Of a stretch of 56,705 bases of DNA, positions 15,350 to 24,550 are shown piece by piece (within the stretch, counting starts at the first letter, position 1; every line of letters begins with the position of its first letter). The translations under genes and the position numbers were made by a program. Under the pieces are notes generated by a model. It was not told the DNA's origin and ran no database searches. It saw only the letters and a program-made list of their open reading frames with translations. Origin of the DNA: Bacteroidales bacterium (lineage in GTDB: Bacteria; Bacteroidota; Bacteroidia; Bacteroidales; UBA932); assembly GCA_017549145.1 (NCBI GenBank), contig JAFYVM010000026.1, positions 1 through 56,705 on the forward strand, written 5' to 3'.

Positions 15350-16279
15350 ATGAGCAAACAGCAGAGAGGACTTGGAAAAGGTCTCGGCGCACTTCTAGGA
15401 GGCGACGCAGACTTCAGCCAGATAAGAAAGCCGGTAGGCTACGTAAATAAGCAGGTGGTAAGTCAGGCAGAAGAGCCGAAGGACACATCTGACATCTTGA
15501 GGATTCCGGTAGATATGATCGAGCCGAATCCTTATCAGCCTCGTATGACCTTCGATCAGGAGGCACTTGAGGAACTTTCGGAGTCAATCAAGACACTTGG
15601 TCTCATCCAGCCTATCACAGTAAGAAGAAAGCAGGATGGCATCTACCAGATCATCAGCGGTGAAAGACGTTTCAGAGCAAGCCGCTTGGCTGGACTCACC
15701 ATGATTCCTGCATATATCCGCGATGCAAATGACCAGGGAATGCTGGAAATGGCCATTGTGGAGAACATCCAGAGAGAGAACCTCGACCCTATCGAGGTAG
15801 CCATGAGCTACCAGAGACTCATCGAGGAGTGCAACCTCACTCAGGAGCAGATGGCAATCAGAGTCGGTAAGAAGAGAGCTTCTGTAACCAACTTCCTACG
15901 TCTTCTTAAACTTCCCGCAAAGATTCAGCACGATCTTAAGGTGGGACTTCTCAGCGTAGGTCACGCCAAGGTTCTCCTCGGAGTTGAGGACAAGAACCTT
16001 CAGGAGCATCTATGCGACCTCGTAATCAAGGAGGGACTTTCTGTAAGACAGCTTGAGGAGAAGATCGCCAAACTTTGCGAGCCTAAGAAGAAGGTGCAGG
16101 AAGAAGCGCAGGATCTTCCAGATGAGTACTTCAGAGTACTTGAAATCGTCGGTAAATATTTTGAGAATAACATCAGCCTCAAGCGTTCCAATACAGGAAA
16201 GGGCTCGATGACCATTCACTTCAACTCAGACCAAGAGGTTCAGAAGTTCCTCAAGGCCTTGGAAGATTCTGATTTTTAA
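15350..16279 (+). CDS. parB: Chromosome partitioning protein ParB
   Basis: This 309-aa protein is the CTPase clamp that loads at parS and spreads on DNA. The N-terminus QQRGLGKGLGALLGG is the ParA-interacting basic segment. The CTP-binding ParB/Srx domain spans about residues 45-140, with NPYQPR and GERRFRASRLAG, and ENIQRENLDPIEVAMSYQRL follows. The helix-turn-helix is in LTQEQMAIRVGKKRASVTNFLRLLKLP, and a C-terminal dimerisation domain closes the protein. Its stop overlaps the start of the next gene by one base (TAATG), implying translational coupling to the DUF5683 gene. Confidence 0.96.
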   Translation: MSKQQRGLGKGLGALLGGDADFSQIRKPVGYVNKQVVSQAEEPKDTSDILRIPVDMIEPNPYQPRMTFDQEALEELSESIKTLGLIQPITVRRKQDGIYQIISGERRFRASRLAGLTMIPAYIRDANDQGMLEMAIVENIQRENLDPIEVAMSYQRLIEECNLTQEQMAIRVGKKRASVTNFLRLLKLPAKIQHDLKVGLLSVGHAKVLLGVEDKNLQEHLCDLVIKEGLSVRQLEEKIAKLCEPKKKVQEEAQDLPDEYFRVLEIVGKYFENNISLKRSNTGKGSMTIHFNSDQEVQKFLKALEDSDF

Positions 16280-17205
16280 TGCATAAAATCCTAAAATACA
16301 TAGTTGTAAGCGTTCTCTTCTTTGCTGGCTTTGCTGTAACAAGTAAGGCTCAGTTCAAAGAGGATGCGTTCTCGCAGACTTACAACGACCAGGCTGACAC
16401 AACAGGCAGGTCAGACACCACCGACAAGCTGTTCTCATTCAAGGAATTCTTTGGAGGACTATCTCACAAGCACGACTTGAAGATCGGAACAATGTTCGCC
16501 GGTTCTGTAATCATGCCTGGTACAGCTCAGATTTACAACAAACAGTATTGGAAGCTTCCAATAGTATATGGAGGAATCGGAGCATTAGCAGGCACAGGAG
16601 GTTATTATCTTCACCAATACAAAAAATCCGGAAACATGGATCTTCAGGCCAAGAATACAGGAACCTGGCTGATGGTAGGAGCCGGCATGGTGTATTGGGG
16701 ATCTTTGATGGATGGTGTAGCTAGCTATAAAAGTGCAAGAGAACCCAATCCTGGTAGAGCCGCGTTATATTCTGCCCTACTCCCTGGACTAGGACAGATC
16801 TACAATGGAGAGTACTTCAAAGTACCGATTTATTGGGGCTGTCTGTTGGGAGCAACACACTTCCTGATGAACAACAACACTAATTACAAACGATTCAAGC
16901 GTATACATAACGAAGCAACCACTGACCCAAATTACTCACAGTCTATCTCAGCAGAAACAGCAAAGTGGTATAGAGATGAGTATCGACGCTACCGAGACTA
17001 TTCTATTGTAGCCACCGCTCTATTCTATTTCCTTCAGGTGATAGACGCCAACGTCTTTGCATACATGCATGATTTTGAGGTCACTGATGACATCACGATG
17101 AACATTGAACCATCAGTCATCGCACCAGACAATGTCTACGCTATGCATACAAGTACTCATTTAGGCCAAAATGCAGTAGGACTGCGCCTTGGCATAAGAT
17201 TTTAA
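16279..17205 (+). CDS. DUF5683 domain membrane protein
   Basis: This 308-aa protein is a member of the DUF5683 family common downstream of parAB in Bacteroidetes. Residues 1-25 form a signal peptide ending near SKAQ. The core repeats a PGxxQIYN motif: MPGTAQIYNKQYWKLPIVYGGIGALAG at about residues 75-101 and LPGLGQIYNGEYFKVPIYWG at about 170-189. Each is followed by a hydrophobic helix, with another near TALFYFLQVIDANVFAYM. The duplicated motif suggests an internally repeated membrane hairpin. Function is unknown. It overlaps parB by 1 nt and is 12 nt before the lytic transglycosylase, so partitioning and wall-remodelling genes share a transcript. Confidence 0.85.
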   Translation: MHKILKYIVVSVLFFAGFAVTSKAQFKEDAFSQTYNDQADTTGRSDTTDKLFSFKEFFGGLSHKHDLKIGTMFAGSVIMPGTAQIYNKQYWKLPIVYGGIGALAGTGGYYLHQYKKSGNMDLQAKNTGTWLMVGAGMVYWGSLMDGVASYKSAREPNPGRAALYSALLPGLGQIYNGEYFKVPIYWGCLLGATHFLMNNNTNYKRFKRIHNEATTDPNYSQSISAETAKWYRDEYRRYRDYSIVATALFYFLQVIDANVFAYMHDFEVTDDITMNIEPSVIAPDNVYAMHTSTHLGQNAVGLRLGIRF

Positions 17206-17217
17206 CCAACTATCAAG

Positions 17218-18906
17218 ATGAACTTTAAAAAAGCTCTAGCGATCGCAGGTACCCTGCTTGTGATCTTATCAACTACGACACCAGCATCAGCAGGACCACG
17301 CAAAGTAAACAAGAAGCAATTACTTACTGAGAACACAGCTCTCCAGAGCAGAATCGACTCACTAAAACAGGAACTAGGTAATTACCAGAAGCAGCTTAAT
17401 GCTGCTGATAGCATCAATCAGGAACTCACAAGAGCATTCGAGGCTTCAAAGAAGCATAAACCATTCTCAATCGTCGTTCCTAAAGTGTACACTGAGAACA
17501 CATCAGACAGCCTTTTGGATCTTTGGTATGTTCACAATCAGGTAAAGCAGTTTAAGTTCGATCCCAACATCGGAAAGAATCACCTTCAGAGCAATATTCC
17601 GGATTCGGTGTATATCAAGCGTCTGAAGGACATGAATATTTTCTTCCAGCTTCCGTATAACGACATCGTCAAGGATTACCTTATCTCATACTCAGAGAAG
17701 AGAAAGAAAGGCATGGCTAAGATTATGGGACTCTGCGAGTACTATATGCCATACTTTGAGGAAATCTTCCACAACGCAGGTGTGCCACAGGAGATTAAGG
17801 CATTGGCAATTGTTGAGTCAGCTCTTAATCCGACTGCGGTATCATGGGCAAACGCCAAAGGTACATGGCAGTTCCTATATAATACAGCCAAGGCATACGA
17901 CCTTCACATCGACTCGTTTGTAGACGAGCGATTTGACCCTATCAAGTCTGCCGGCGCAGCTGCTGAGTATCTAAAGGATGCATATAAGATCTTTGGAGAC
18001 TGGAACCTTGCCATCGCATCTTATAACTGCGGTGCAGGTAACATCCAGAAAGCAATCAAGAAAGCAGGCAGCAGAAAGTTCTGGGATATCTGGCCGTACC
18101 TCCCAGAGGAAACAAGAGGATATGTGCCAGCTCTCATCGGAGTAATGTATGCAATGCACTACCACAACGAGTATGGTATTGAGCCTGTCGCTATCCAGAT
18201 GCCTGCACAGACTGATACATTCAAGATCAACAAGAAGCTCCACTTCAAGCAGATCAGCGAGATGGTCGGTATCTCAATTGAAGATTTGAAGAAATATAAT
18301 CCACAGTACATCCACGAGATTATCCCTGGTAACGACAGAGAATACATCCTCAGAATGCCGCACAAATACACTAATGCATTCATTGAGAAGGAGGATACAA
18401 TCTACAAGCACAAAGCTGCCGAACTCTTTGATCCACTCACAATCAAGAAGATTGTAGAGATGCCAAAGGAAGAGGGTAAGATCACGTACACTGTAAAGAA
18501 GGGTGACTGCCTTGGAACTATTGCAGCCAAGTATAAGAATGTAACTGTAGAAAAAATCAAAAAGTGGAACAAGCTCAAGTCAGACAATCTTTCTATCGGA
18601 CAGAAGCTTATAATCCACACAAGTGGAGTTGTAAAGAAAGAGACCACAAAGAGCACATCTGGCAGCAAGACAAACAGTTCATCATCCGGCAGTAAATCAA
18701 GCAACTCTGGATCAAGCAACCAGCCAAAGAAGAACTCTGCTGCAGGTGCAAAGGGTCATACAACATACACTGTAAAAGAGGGTGACTCATTCTACTCAAT
18801 CGCTAAAAACTACCCTGGAGTAAGCGCTGAGAACATCATGGATTACAACAAGAGAACCAGCACTAACCTTAGACCAGGAGAAGTGCTCAAGATTCCTAAG
18901 TTCTAA
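17218..18906 (+). CDS. LysM-containing lytic transglycosylase (MltD-like)
   Basis: This 562-aa secreted enzyme should cleave the glycan strand of peptidoglycan with 1,6-anhydro product formation. A signal peptide covers about residues 1-26, then comes a coiled-coil-like stretch to about 75. The SLT domain follows, with catalytic Glu200 in AIVESALNPTAVSWANAKGTWQF and the conserved LAIASYNCGAGNIQKA block. The tail has a LysM-like segment at about 335-380, a LysM at about 420-466 (TYTVKKGDCLGTIAAKY), a Ser/Asn/Lys-rich linker and a final LysM from about 517 (TYTVKEGDSFYSIAKNY). It ends with a 4-nt tail-to-tail overlap with the next gene. This is the last gene of the parAB operon. Confidence 0.93.
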   Translation: MNFKKALAIAGTLLVILSTTTPASAGPRKVNKKQLLTENTALQSRIDSLKQELGNYQKQLNAADSINQELTRAFEASKKHKPFSIVVPKVYTENTSDSLLDLWYVHNQVKQFKFDPNIGKNHLQSNIPDSVYIKRLKDMNIFFQLPYNDIVKDYLISYSEKRKKGMAKIMGLCEYYMPYFEEIFHNAGVPQEIKALAIVESALNPTAVSWANAKGTWQFLYNTAKAYDLHIDSFVDERFDPIKSAGAAAEYLKDAYKIFGDWNLAIASYNCGAGNIQKAIKKAGSRKFWDIWPYLPEETRGYVPALIGVMYAMHYHNEYGIEPVAIQMPAQTDTFKINKKLHFKQISEMVGISIEDLKKYNPQYIHEIIPGNDREYILRMPHKYTNAFIEKEDTIYKHKAAELFDPLTIKKIVEMPKEEGKITYTVKKGDCLGTIAAKYKNVTVEKIKKWNKLKSDNLSIGQKLIIHTSGVVKKETTKSTSGSKTNSSSSGSKSSNSGSSNQPKKNSAAGAKGHTTYTVKEGDSFYSIAKNYPGVSAENIMDYNKRTSTNLRPGEVLKIPKF

Positions 18907-20570
18907 AACTTAAATACAGTTTGAAGTTTAAGCTCGGCTTTGCCGGGCTTTTTCTTTTCTACGGACATTAAAGGATAGCAAATGTACGAACCACGAACGT
19001 AAAGCCTCAGGACACTCGATAATTTCCAAGAAAGAACAGATGCCGTCCATATTCCCCTACCATAATAAGCCGGCACATTAAAACTTCCGGGGGCATCGTA
19101 TTCATACACATAAATACGGTCATCCCAACTATCAACGCAGAATAGTCCTGCACGCAAATGTAAAGTGATGGGAGAAGTCTTATAAGATGCATCTACATAA
19201 GCTAAAGCAGAATGGTTTCTACTTTTAAGCACATGCACTCGAGTATGCAACAGCCATGATTTCAAAGGCACAGACGCTTCCATACGCAGTTCAGTCCTAT
19301 GTCGCAGTCCCCAAGTCCTGAAGCGGTCGGATAATCGTATTCTGAGGGTCAGTTGCTCCAAAACCTTATATTCCCATCGTAGTTGAGATTTAAGCTGGAT
19401 ACTATACCGGGCTGATTCGTCCTTTGGTGTAAGATGATATAAAAATTCAGATGCAAAACTCAGCGAACCTTTATGTTGATTACTATAAAGCCAATCGCCA
19501 CTGAATGCTGCCTGCCATTGCTTAGTCTGCGCCCAACTCAGAAGTGAAGCGACACGAAGATCTTCATGTGGGGAGAAGTCAGTTCCGGCAACAAAGGCAG
19601 CAGAATATTCATTCCAATCATAGGCGGTCTCGCCGAAGAAATTAACTCCTTTAATGCTTATTGCAGCATCAACTGCTGACTTCCACACCTCATCATGCAC
19701 AGTGGTCAATCCTACAGAGCCCAATCTTCCCAATCGTCTGACATTTGCTAACTTTTGTCCGGATAGAGCATAGGCTGCAGTAATGGAAAAACGTCCGACA
19801 GAGAATTCGGATGCAATTCCAGTATTTGCAACGGAACCGGTAAAAGAACGCACAGGAGTAATTCCAGATAGCTTTTTCATAAAACCCGAAGGTGAAGTAA
19901 GAGGATTCATAAAGGAGCCATTCCATGCTAATAATCCTTGTCCGAATCTGGCATTATAATCCCCAAGAATCACCCTCGCATCAATCCTCTTGAAGTCGTA
20001 TGAAAACGACCCTGTATAATAAGATGGAGCCCCTGTCTTGGCAGTACGACTTCGCGAAGCACCAAAAGAAAGCCTGAAGCGACTTGCATCCAGACCATAT
20101 TTAAGACCATATTGCCAATCCTGCTCATCAACCGCATACCTATACCCCCCTCTTATGGAGAGTTCATTATATACTTTTTTCATTCCTGCAGCAGATAGGG
20201 CGTCCTGTCCTCCAATGTCAAGACTGATAAATGGCTTCAGCACCTCGACATAATGCTGACCGAAGCCATCTACCATAGCTAATTCAGCAAACGACAGCAC
20301 ATTCCCGAAACGACGTCTATAATCAATTAAAGATGCAGCTTGATATGCAGTCAACAGACCTGAAGACACCAAACGGGATCTTGATAAGAGATTCACTTTT
20401 AGCGGATGTCTCAATGCATCCTGAAGAAGTTCAAACTCTTCACTAGAAATTTCCTCCTCTGAAGACCCACCAGAGAATGCCGCTATCTTATCAATTTCAT
20501 CCTCACTCTGAGCACTAGTCACATAAGGCAAAAACAGACAAATCATCATTACACAAATCCCCCTCCTCAT
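18903..20570 (-). CDS. Helix-hairpin-helix outer-membrane-type protein
   Basis: This 555-aa protein starts with a signal peptide (residues 1-20, LPYVTSAQS). A ComEA-like helix-hairpin-helix region follows at about residues 40-115 (LRHPLKVNLLSRSRLVSSGLLTAYQAASLIDYRRRFGNVLSFAELAMVDGF as a block). The remainder is rich in alternating aromatic and polar strands (YTGSFSYDFKRIDARVILGDYNARFGQGLLAW) and ends in Phe (LQTVFKF), as expected for an outer-membrane beta-barrel. The same architecture is widespread in Bacteroidetes but unexplained. DNA uptake has been suggested for HhH proteins in general, and I have no direct evidence for that here. A minus-strand -7 box lies 22 nt upstream of the start. 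Confidence 0.8.
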   Translation of the reverse strand: MRRGICVMMICLFLPYVTSAQSEDEIDKIAAFSGGSSEEEISSEEFELLQDALRHPLKVNLLSRSRLVSSGLLTAYQAASLIDYRRRFGNVLSFAELAMVDGFGQHYVEVLKPFISLDIGGQDALSAAGMKKVYNELSIRGGYRYAVDEQDWQYGLKYGLDASRFRLSFGASRSRTAKTGAPSYYTGSFSYDFKRIDARVILGDYNARFGQGLLAWNGSFMNPLTSPSGFMKKLSGITPVRSFTGSVANTGIASEFSVGRFSITAAYALSGQKLANVRRLGRLGSVGLTTVHDEVWKSAVDAAISIKGVNFFGETAYDWNEYSAAFVAGTDFSPHEDLRVASLLSWAQTKQWQAAFSGDWLYSNQHKGSLSFASEFLYHLTPKDESARYSIQLKSQLRWEYKVLEQLTLRIRLSDRFRTWGLRHRTELRMEASVPLKSWLLHTRVHVLKSRNHSALAYVDASYKTSPITLHLRAGLFCVDSWDDRIYVYEYDAPGSFNVPAYYGRGIWTASVLSWKLSSVLRLYVRGSYICYPLMSVEKKKPGKAELKLQTVFKF

Positions 20571-20592
20571 AGCTTTCTAAATTATTTGCAAC

Positions 20593-20600
20593 CAAAAGTA
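20593..20600 (-). promoter_or_regulatory. -7 box for HhH protein gene
   Basis: Minus-strand TACTTTTG lies 22 nt before the ATG of the helix-hairpin-helix gene. A -33 element is not recognisable. Confidence 0.45.
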
Positions 20601-20676
20601 TAGCAGAGTTGAAGAAATATTGTTGTTTTTGTTAAAAAACAACGTGAGATTTTTCTTTTTTTTAATGGTTTTATGT

Positions 20677-20684
20677 TATTTTTG
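20677..20684 (+). promoter_or_regulatory. -7 box for hpt operon
   Basis: TATTTTTG fits TAnnTTTG and is 23 nt before the hpt ATG. The T-rich upstream DNA shows no clear TTTG at N19. Confidence 0.5.
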
Positions 20685-20707
20685 TCTTTTGTGTAACAAC
20701 CATTGTT

Positions 20708-21250
20708 ATGAAAAAGATAACACTAAAAGACAAAACATTCAGGATTTCTATTCCTTACGAGAAAATCAGTCAGGCGATAGATCAGGTTGCAGATAAAATC
20801 AACGCAGATTTCAGAGGTTGTGAAGACATTCCAATCCTTCTTTGCGTACTCAACGGCTCTATCATGTTCATGGGAGAACTCATGAAGCGTCTTGATTTCA
20901 ACTGCCAGATCGTTTCGACAAAACTCACATCATACGAAGGCACATCAACTACTGGTCGAGTTAAGCAGGCAATGGGCCTCACAGCAGATATCACAGGCAG
21001 ACGAGTAATCATCGTCGAGGATATCGTTGACACAGGCAACACCATCGTAGAATTGCAGGGTATTCTCAAGGATGCCGGAGCTACAGAGACTAAGATATGT
21101 ACACTACTCTATAAGCCTGAGGCATACACTAAGGATGTTGCTCTGGATTATGTAGCGATGGAGATTCCTAACGAATTCATCGTAGGATTCGGTCTTGACT
21201 ATGACGAGCTTGGTCGCAACTTCAAAGACATTTACGTACTGGACATCTAG
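20708..21250 (+). CDS. hpt: Hypoxanthine phosphoribosyltransferase
   Basis: This purine salvage enzyme joins hypoxanthine or guanine to PRPP to give IMP or GMP. The type I PRTase PRPP loop is VIIVEDIVDTGNT at residues 100-112, with a flexible-loop region SYEGTSTTGRVK at about 75-86 and the C-terminal base-contact block FIVGFGLDYDELGRNFKDIYVL. At 180 aa it has the standard length. It is followed after 5 nt by adk, so two nucleotide-metabolism genes open an operon that continues into envelope genes. Confidence 0.95.
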   Translation: MKKITLKDKTFRISIPYEKISQAIDQVADKINADFRGCEDIPILLCVLNGSIMFMGELMKRLDFNCQIVSTKLTSYEGTSTTGRVKQAMGLTADITGRRVIIVEDIVDTGNTIVELQGILKDAGATETKICTLLYKPEAYTKDVALDYVAMEIPNEFIVGFGLDYDELGRNFKDIYVLDI

Positions 21251-21255
21251 ATATT

Positions 21256-21828
21256 ATGAAATATTACGTACTCTTTGGCCCTCCGGGTGCAGGTAAAGGC
21301 ACTCAGGCCACAGCAATGGTTGAAAAATACAACCTTCATCACATTTCTACAGGCGCCCTGCTCCGCAAGGAAATTGCAGCTGGCTCAGAACTCGGAAAGC
21401 TAGCAAAAGACTTGATCGAGAAAGGTAATCTCGTACCAGACGAAGTTGTGGAAGGAATGATCGAGAATGAATTCCAGACTGTAACTGGAGTTGATGGTTT
21501 CCTTTTGGATGGTTTTCCAAGAACACTTCCACAGGCTGAGGCATTGGATCAGATCATTGCAAAGACTGGAGAATCAGTTACTGCAACCGTTTCAATCATG
21601 ATTCCTGATGCAATGATTATGGAGCGCATCAAGGGACGTGCTCTCAAGGAAGGCAGAGCAGATGATGCTAGCGAGGAGATTATCAATACTCGCATAGAGA
21701 CTTATCACAATCAGACTGAGCCTTTGATTGAGTACTACACAAAGGCAGAAAAGTACCACGAAATTGACGGTATCGGCACTATCGACGAGGTTCGTGACCG
21801 TATTTTCAGCGTAATGGATAAATTCTAA
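21256..21828 (+). CDS. adk: Adenylate kinase (short LID form)
   Basis: Adenylate kinase interconverts ATP plus AMP and two ADP. The P-loop is GPPGAGKGTQ at residues 8-17, followed by HHISTGALLRKEIAAGSELG (AMP-binding), FLLDGFPRTLPQAEAL and RIKGRALKEGRADDASEEIINTRIETY. The LID is the short type, with about ten residues between the two arginine-bearing helices, and it has no zinc-binding cysteines, which explains the 190-aa length. The stop codon overlaps the next ATG (TAATG), so translation is probably coupled to the PHP-domain gene. Confidence 0.96.
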   Translation: MKYYVLFGPPGAGKGTQATAMVEKYNLHHISTGALLRKEIAAGSELGKLAKDLIEKGNLVPDEVVEGMIENEFQTVTGVDGFLLDGFPRTLPQAEALDQIIAKTGESVTATVSIMIPDAMIMERIKGRALKEGRADDASEEIINTRIETYHNQTEPLIEYYTKAEKYHEIDGIGTIDEVRDRIFSVMDKF

Positions 21829-23027
21829 TGCGTCTGCTTAGAAAAATATCAGCTATTTCATTAAAAACTGTCATCTCCATAATTCTTATTGCAGTTCTTG
21901 CTGTAATAATCACGAGTGTCAGTCCGATATATCGTTTCAAGGCCCCTGAACCATTCAGTGGGCCTGACGTTTTTAATCCATATCGCAATCTTGACACAGC
22001 AATCTGCTGGAAAAGAGCGAATTTCCATACCCATACCAAAGTTGAGGGACTACTAAACGAATGTGCCCACACCCCTGAAGAAGTCCATCAGGCCCTTAGT
22101 GATTTTGGATATGACATTGTAACATTCTCCAATCACAATGCCCTTACAGATCATCCGTTTGACAGCGCACTGCAGGTAAATGTGTATGAGCATGGCTATA
22201 ATTTGTTCAAGTACCATAAGCTAGTGTTCGGATGCAAGGATGTAAATCACTTTGACCACCTTGTGCCGTTCATGCCATCTCAGAAGCAGTTCCAGCTGGA
22301 TTTATTGAGCAAAGAGAGTGATTTCATAACTATGAATCACCCGCTCAGAACCAGAGGAACATCAAAAGAACTGATGGAAAGAATTAACGGTTACGAACTC
22401 ATTGAACTAGACGGCATCAACACAGAGCAGGAGTATTGGGATTGGGCTCTGAGCGCTGGACATTATTCATTTGCACTTTCTAACGATGACCTGCACTACC
22501 CAGACAGATCGCATTGTATTGCCGTTCGTTGCAATTTCCTATGCTGTCCTTCAGGAAGCTATGAAGACATCAAGAACACCCTGCTCGAAGGATGCAGTTA
22601 CGCCATGAGAGTTCCAGATTATGGTTGCGGAGACTGGGAGACCAAACTTCAAGGCAACAAGGAGCTACCAGCGATTAAGAATATAGGGCTTTGCGACAGT
22701 ACAATCTATATTTCTCTTACCCAGAAAGCAGACAGTATACGCGTAATCGGGCAAAATCACACTACCCTAGCCCTCGCCACACAATGCGATAGTCTCAACT
22801 ACACATTAAAGCATAGTGACCCGTACGCTCGAATTACGGCATATTTCCCAAAGGGAGAGGTCATTTATACGAATGCATTTGCCAGATATGACGCATCTAT
22901 CAGTGCTGGTCCATTCAATGAAGGTGACCATGAGATAAATTTCGTTCTTACAATTTTGTTTAATCTGATGCTGCTCCTGCTTGCCGCCGGTGACATCACA
23001 TTACTATATACTCTTTTCAAGAAATGA
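21828..23027 (+). CDS. Membrane-anchored PHP-type metallophosphoesterase-like protein
   Basis: This 399-aa protein has an N-terminal transmembrane anchor (about residues 12-32, ISLKTVISIILIAVLAVIITS) and a C-terminal one (about 373-395, INFVLTILFNLMLLLLAAGDITLLY). Between them lies a PHP-like domain: HTHT (His67 and His69), FSNHNAL with Asn102 where PHP enzymes usually have Asp and with His103, TMNHP at about 165, ELDGIN and SNDDLHYPD. PHP domains hydrolyse phosphoesters with two or three metals; the substrate here is unknown. The catalytic domain probably faces the periplasm, judged by the arginine and lysine residues before the first helix. It overlaps adk by 1 nt and the EptA-like gene by 4 nt. 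Confidence 0.78.
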   Translation: MRLLRKISAISLKTVISIILIAVLAVIITSVSPIYRFKAPEPFSGPDVFNPYRNLDTAICWKRANFHTHTKVEGLLNECAHTPEEVHQALSDFGYDIVTFSNHNALTDHPFDSALQVNVYEHGYNLFKYHKLVFGCKDVNHFDHLVPFMPSQKQFQLDLLSKESDFITMNHPLRTRGTSKELMERINGYELIELDGINTEQEYWDWALSAGHYSFALSNDDLHYPDRSHCIAVRCNFLCCPSGSYEDIKNTLLEGCSYAMRVPDYGCGDWETKLQGNKELPAIKNIGLCDSTIYISLTQKADSIRVIGQNHTTLALATQCDSLNYTLKHSDPYARITAYFPKGEVIYTNAFARYDASISAGPFNEGDHEINFVLTILFNLMLLLLAAGDITLLYTLFKK

Positions 23028-24550
23028 AGATTCCAGATATATTCAAGAAGAAGGTAAGCCTTACAATATTCTGCCTCGTGCTCAGCGTATTCACGATGGT
23101 GGCCTTTCATATTCCATTCTTCCGCCTTGTTCTCAACAACATCGAGGGTGGGTTCAACGGTGTACTTATCACAGGAGGCCTAGGCATTATAATGCTTGCA
23201 CTAAACTTTTTCATTTACTATCTGCTGCTCTTTGCAGGACGCATTGTCGGAAAGATAATCCTTGCAATCACATTCATTGGAAATGCCATAACTCTTTACT
23301 TCATCAACACATACGAAGTGCTGGTTACAGACCAGATGATGGGCAACGTTTTCAACACCCAGTTTTCTGAAGCATCCGGATTCTTTTCATTTGCATTTAT
23401 CCTATATATCCTGCTGCTCGGAGTGCCACCATGCCTCTATATTTTCCTCAGGAAGTTTGACTACGGCAAAGGAAAACAGTGTCTCAGCAGAATCGGAATC
23501 GCACTAGGAATCATTCTCAGCGTAGTTGCAATCAATATCAAGAACACAACATGGATTGACAGAAACTCTACAGAGCTGGGAAGTCTGCTCATGCCGTGGT
23601 CGTACATTGTGAACTCCGTAAGATTCTGGAACGCAGAGCGCAAGCGCAATGCTGAAGAAATCAAGCTCCCAGATGCAGAGCTCGCAGATTCGAGCAGACA
23701 GGTGTGTGTATTGATTATCGGAGAATCTGCCAGAAGAGACCGTTTCTCACTCTATGGATACGAAAGAGAGACCAATCCACTACTTGCCAAGGACACTGTA
23801 ACAGCGCTTATTGCAAATGCTGCAGCCACCTACACTACAGCAGGAGTCAAGGCTATTCTGGATAATGCAGAGACCAACAAGCTTTACGAGATTCTACCTA
23901 ATTACCTATATCGCAATGGCGTAGATGTACTTTGGCGCACCACCAACTGGGGCGAGCCACCTGTACATATCGAGAAATACCATCAGGTTGAGCAGATCAA
24001 AGAAAGATATCCGGAAGCAAACACAGAATACGATGAGGTTCTGCTAACTGGTCTCAAGGAGGAAATCAACAATTCCACAAACAACAAGGTATTTGTAGTA
24101 CTTCATACAAGTACCAGCCACGGCCCGACCTACAACAAGAAGTACCCTGCAGAGTTCGAGAAATTTACTCCGGTCTGCAACACTGTGGAGATGTCAAAGG
24201 CCGACCCAGCAGAGCTCAACAATGCATACGACAATAGCATATTATACACTGACTATCTGATTCACAGCACAATTGAAGTTTTAAGAGAAGTGACAGACAG
24301 GAGTTGCTGTGTACTATTTGTGTCTGACCACGGAGAGTCATTGGGAGAGAACAATCTATATATGCACGGAGTACCTATGTCAATGGCACCTAGGGAGCAG
24401 ATAGAGATTCCGTTCATCGTATGGACTTCAGACAAGAGCATCAAGATCAAGAATCAGGAAGTTGGACAGTATCACACTTTCCATAGTGTACTTGACTTCT
24501 TTGGAATAAAAAGTCCTATTTTTGACGAAAACAAGACTATATTTGAGTAA
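23024..24550 (+). CDS. EptA-like phosphoethanolamine transferase
   Basis: The family transfers phosphoethanolamine from phosphatidylethanolamine to lipid A or other glycans, releasing diacylglycerol. About five transmembrane helices fill residues 10-175. The periplasmic sulfatase-fold domain has LIIGESARRDRFSLYGYERETNP (metal-binding Glu234), ATYTTAGVKAIL (candidate nucleophile Thr269), HTSTSHGPTYNKKYPAEFEKFTPVC and SDHGESLGENNLYMHG with the Asp-His metal pair. The segment matching WRDNNSGCKG of proteobacterial EptA reads LWRTTNWGEPP, without the cysteines. It overlaps both neighbours (4 nt upstream, 1 nt downstream). The exact acceptor is inferred, not seen. Confidence 0.88.
   Translation: MKIPDIFKKKVSLTIFCLVLSVFTMVAFHIPFFRLVLNNIEGGFNGVLITGGLGIIMLALNFFIYYLLLFAGRIVGKIILAITFIGNAITLYFINTYEVLVTDQMMGNVFNTQFSEASGFFSFAFILYILLLGVPPCLYIFLRKFDYGKGKQCLSRIGIALGIILSVVAINIKNTTWIDRNSTELGSLLMPWSYIVNSVRFWNAERKRNAEEIKLPDAELADSSRQVCVLIIGESARRDRFSLYGYERETNPLLAKDTVTALIANAAATYTTAGVKAILDNAETNKLYEILPNYLYRNGVDVLWRTTNWGEPPVHIEKYHQVEQIKERYPEANTEYDEVLLTGLKEEINNSTNNKVFVVLHTSTSHGPTYNKKYPAEFEKFTPVCNTVEMSKADPAELNNAYDNSILYTDYLIHSTIEVLREVTDRSCCVLFVSDHGESLGENNLYMHGVPMSMAPREQIEIPFIVWTSDKSIKIKNQEVGQYHTFHSVLDFFGIKSPIFDENKTIFE

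Noticed and set aside
14554-16279. parS sites near parAB
   Set aside because: CACGTG cores at about 27349 (GH3) and 42193 (helicase) lack the flanking palindrome of TGTTTCACGTGAAACA-like sites, and none lies near parAB.
23024-24550. Sulfatase function for the EptA-like protein
   Set aside because: It shares the alkaline-phosphatase fold, but the N-terminal five-helix domain and the FEKFTPVC and YDNSILYTDY blocks are those of phosphoethanolamine transferases; the sulfatase CxPSR motif is absent.
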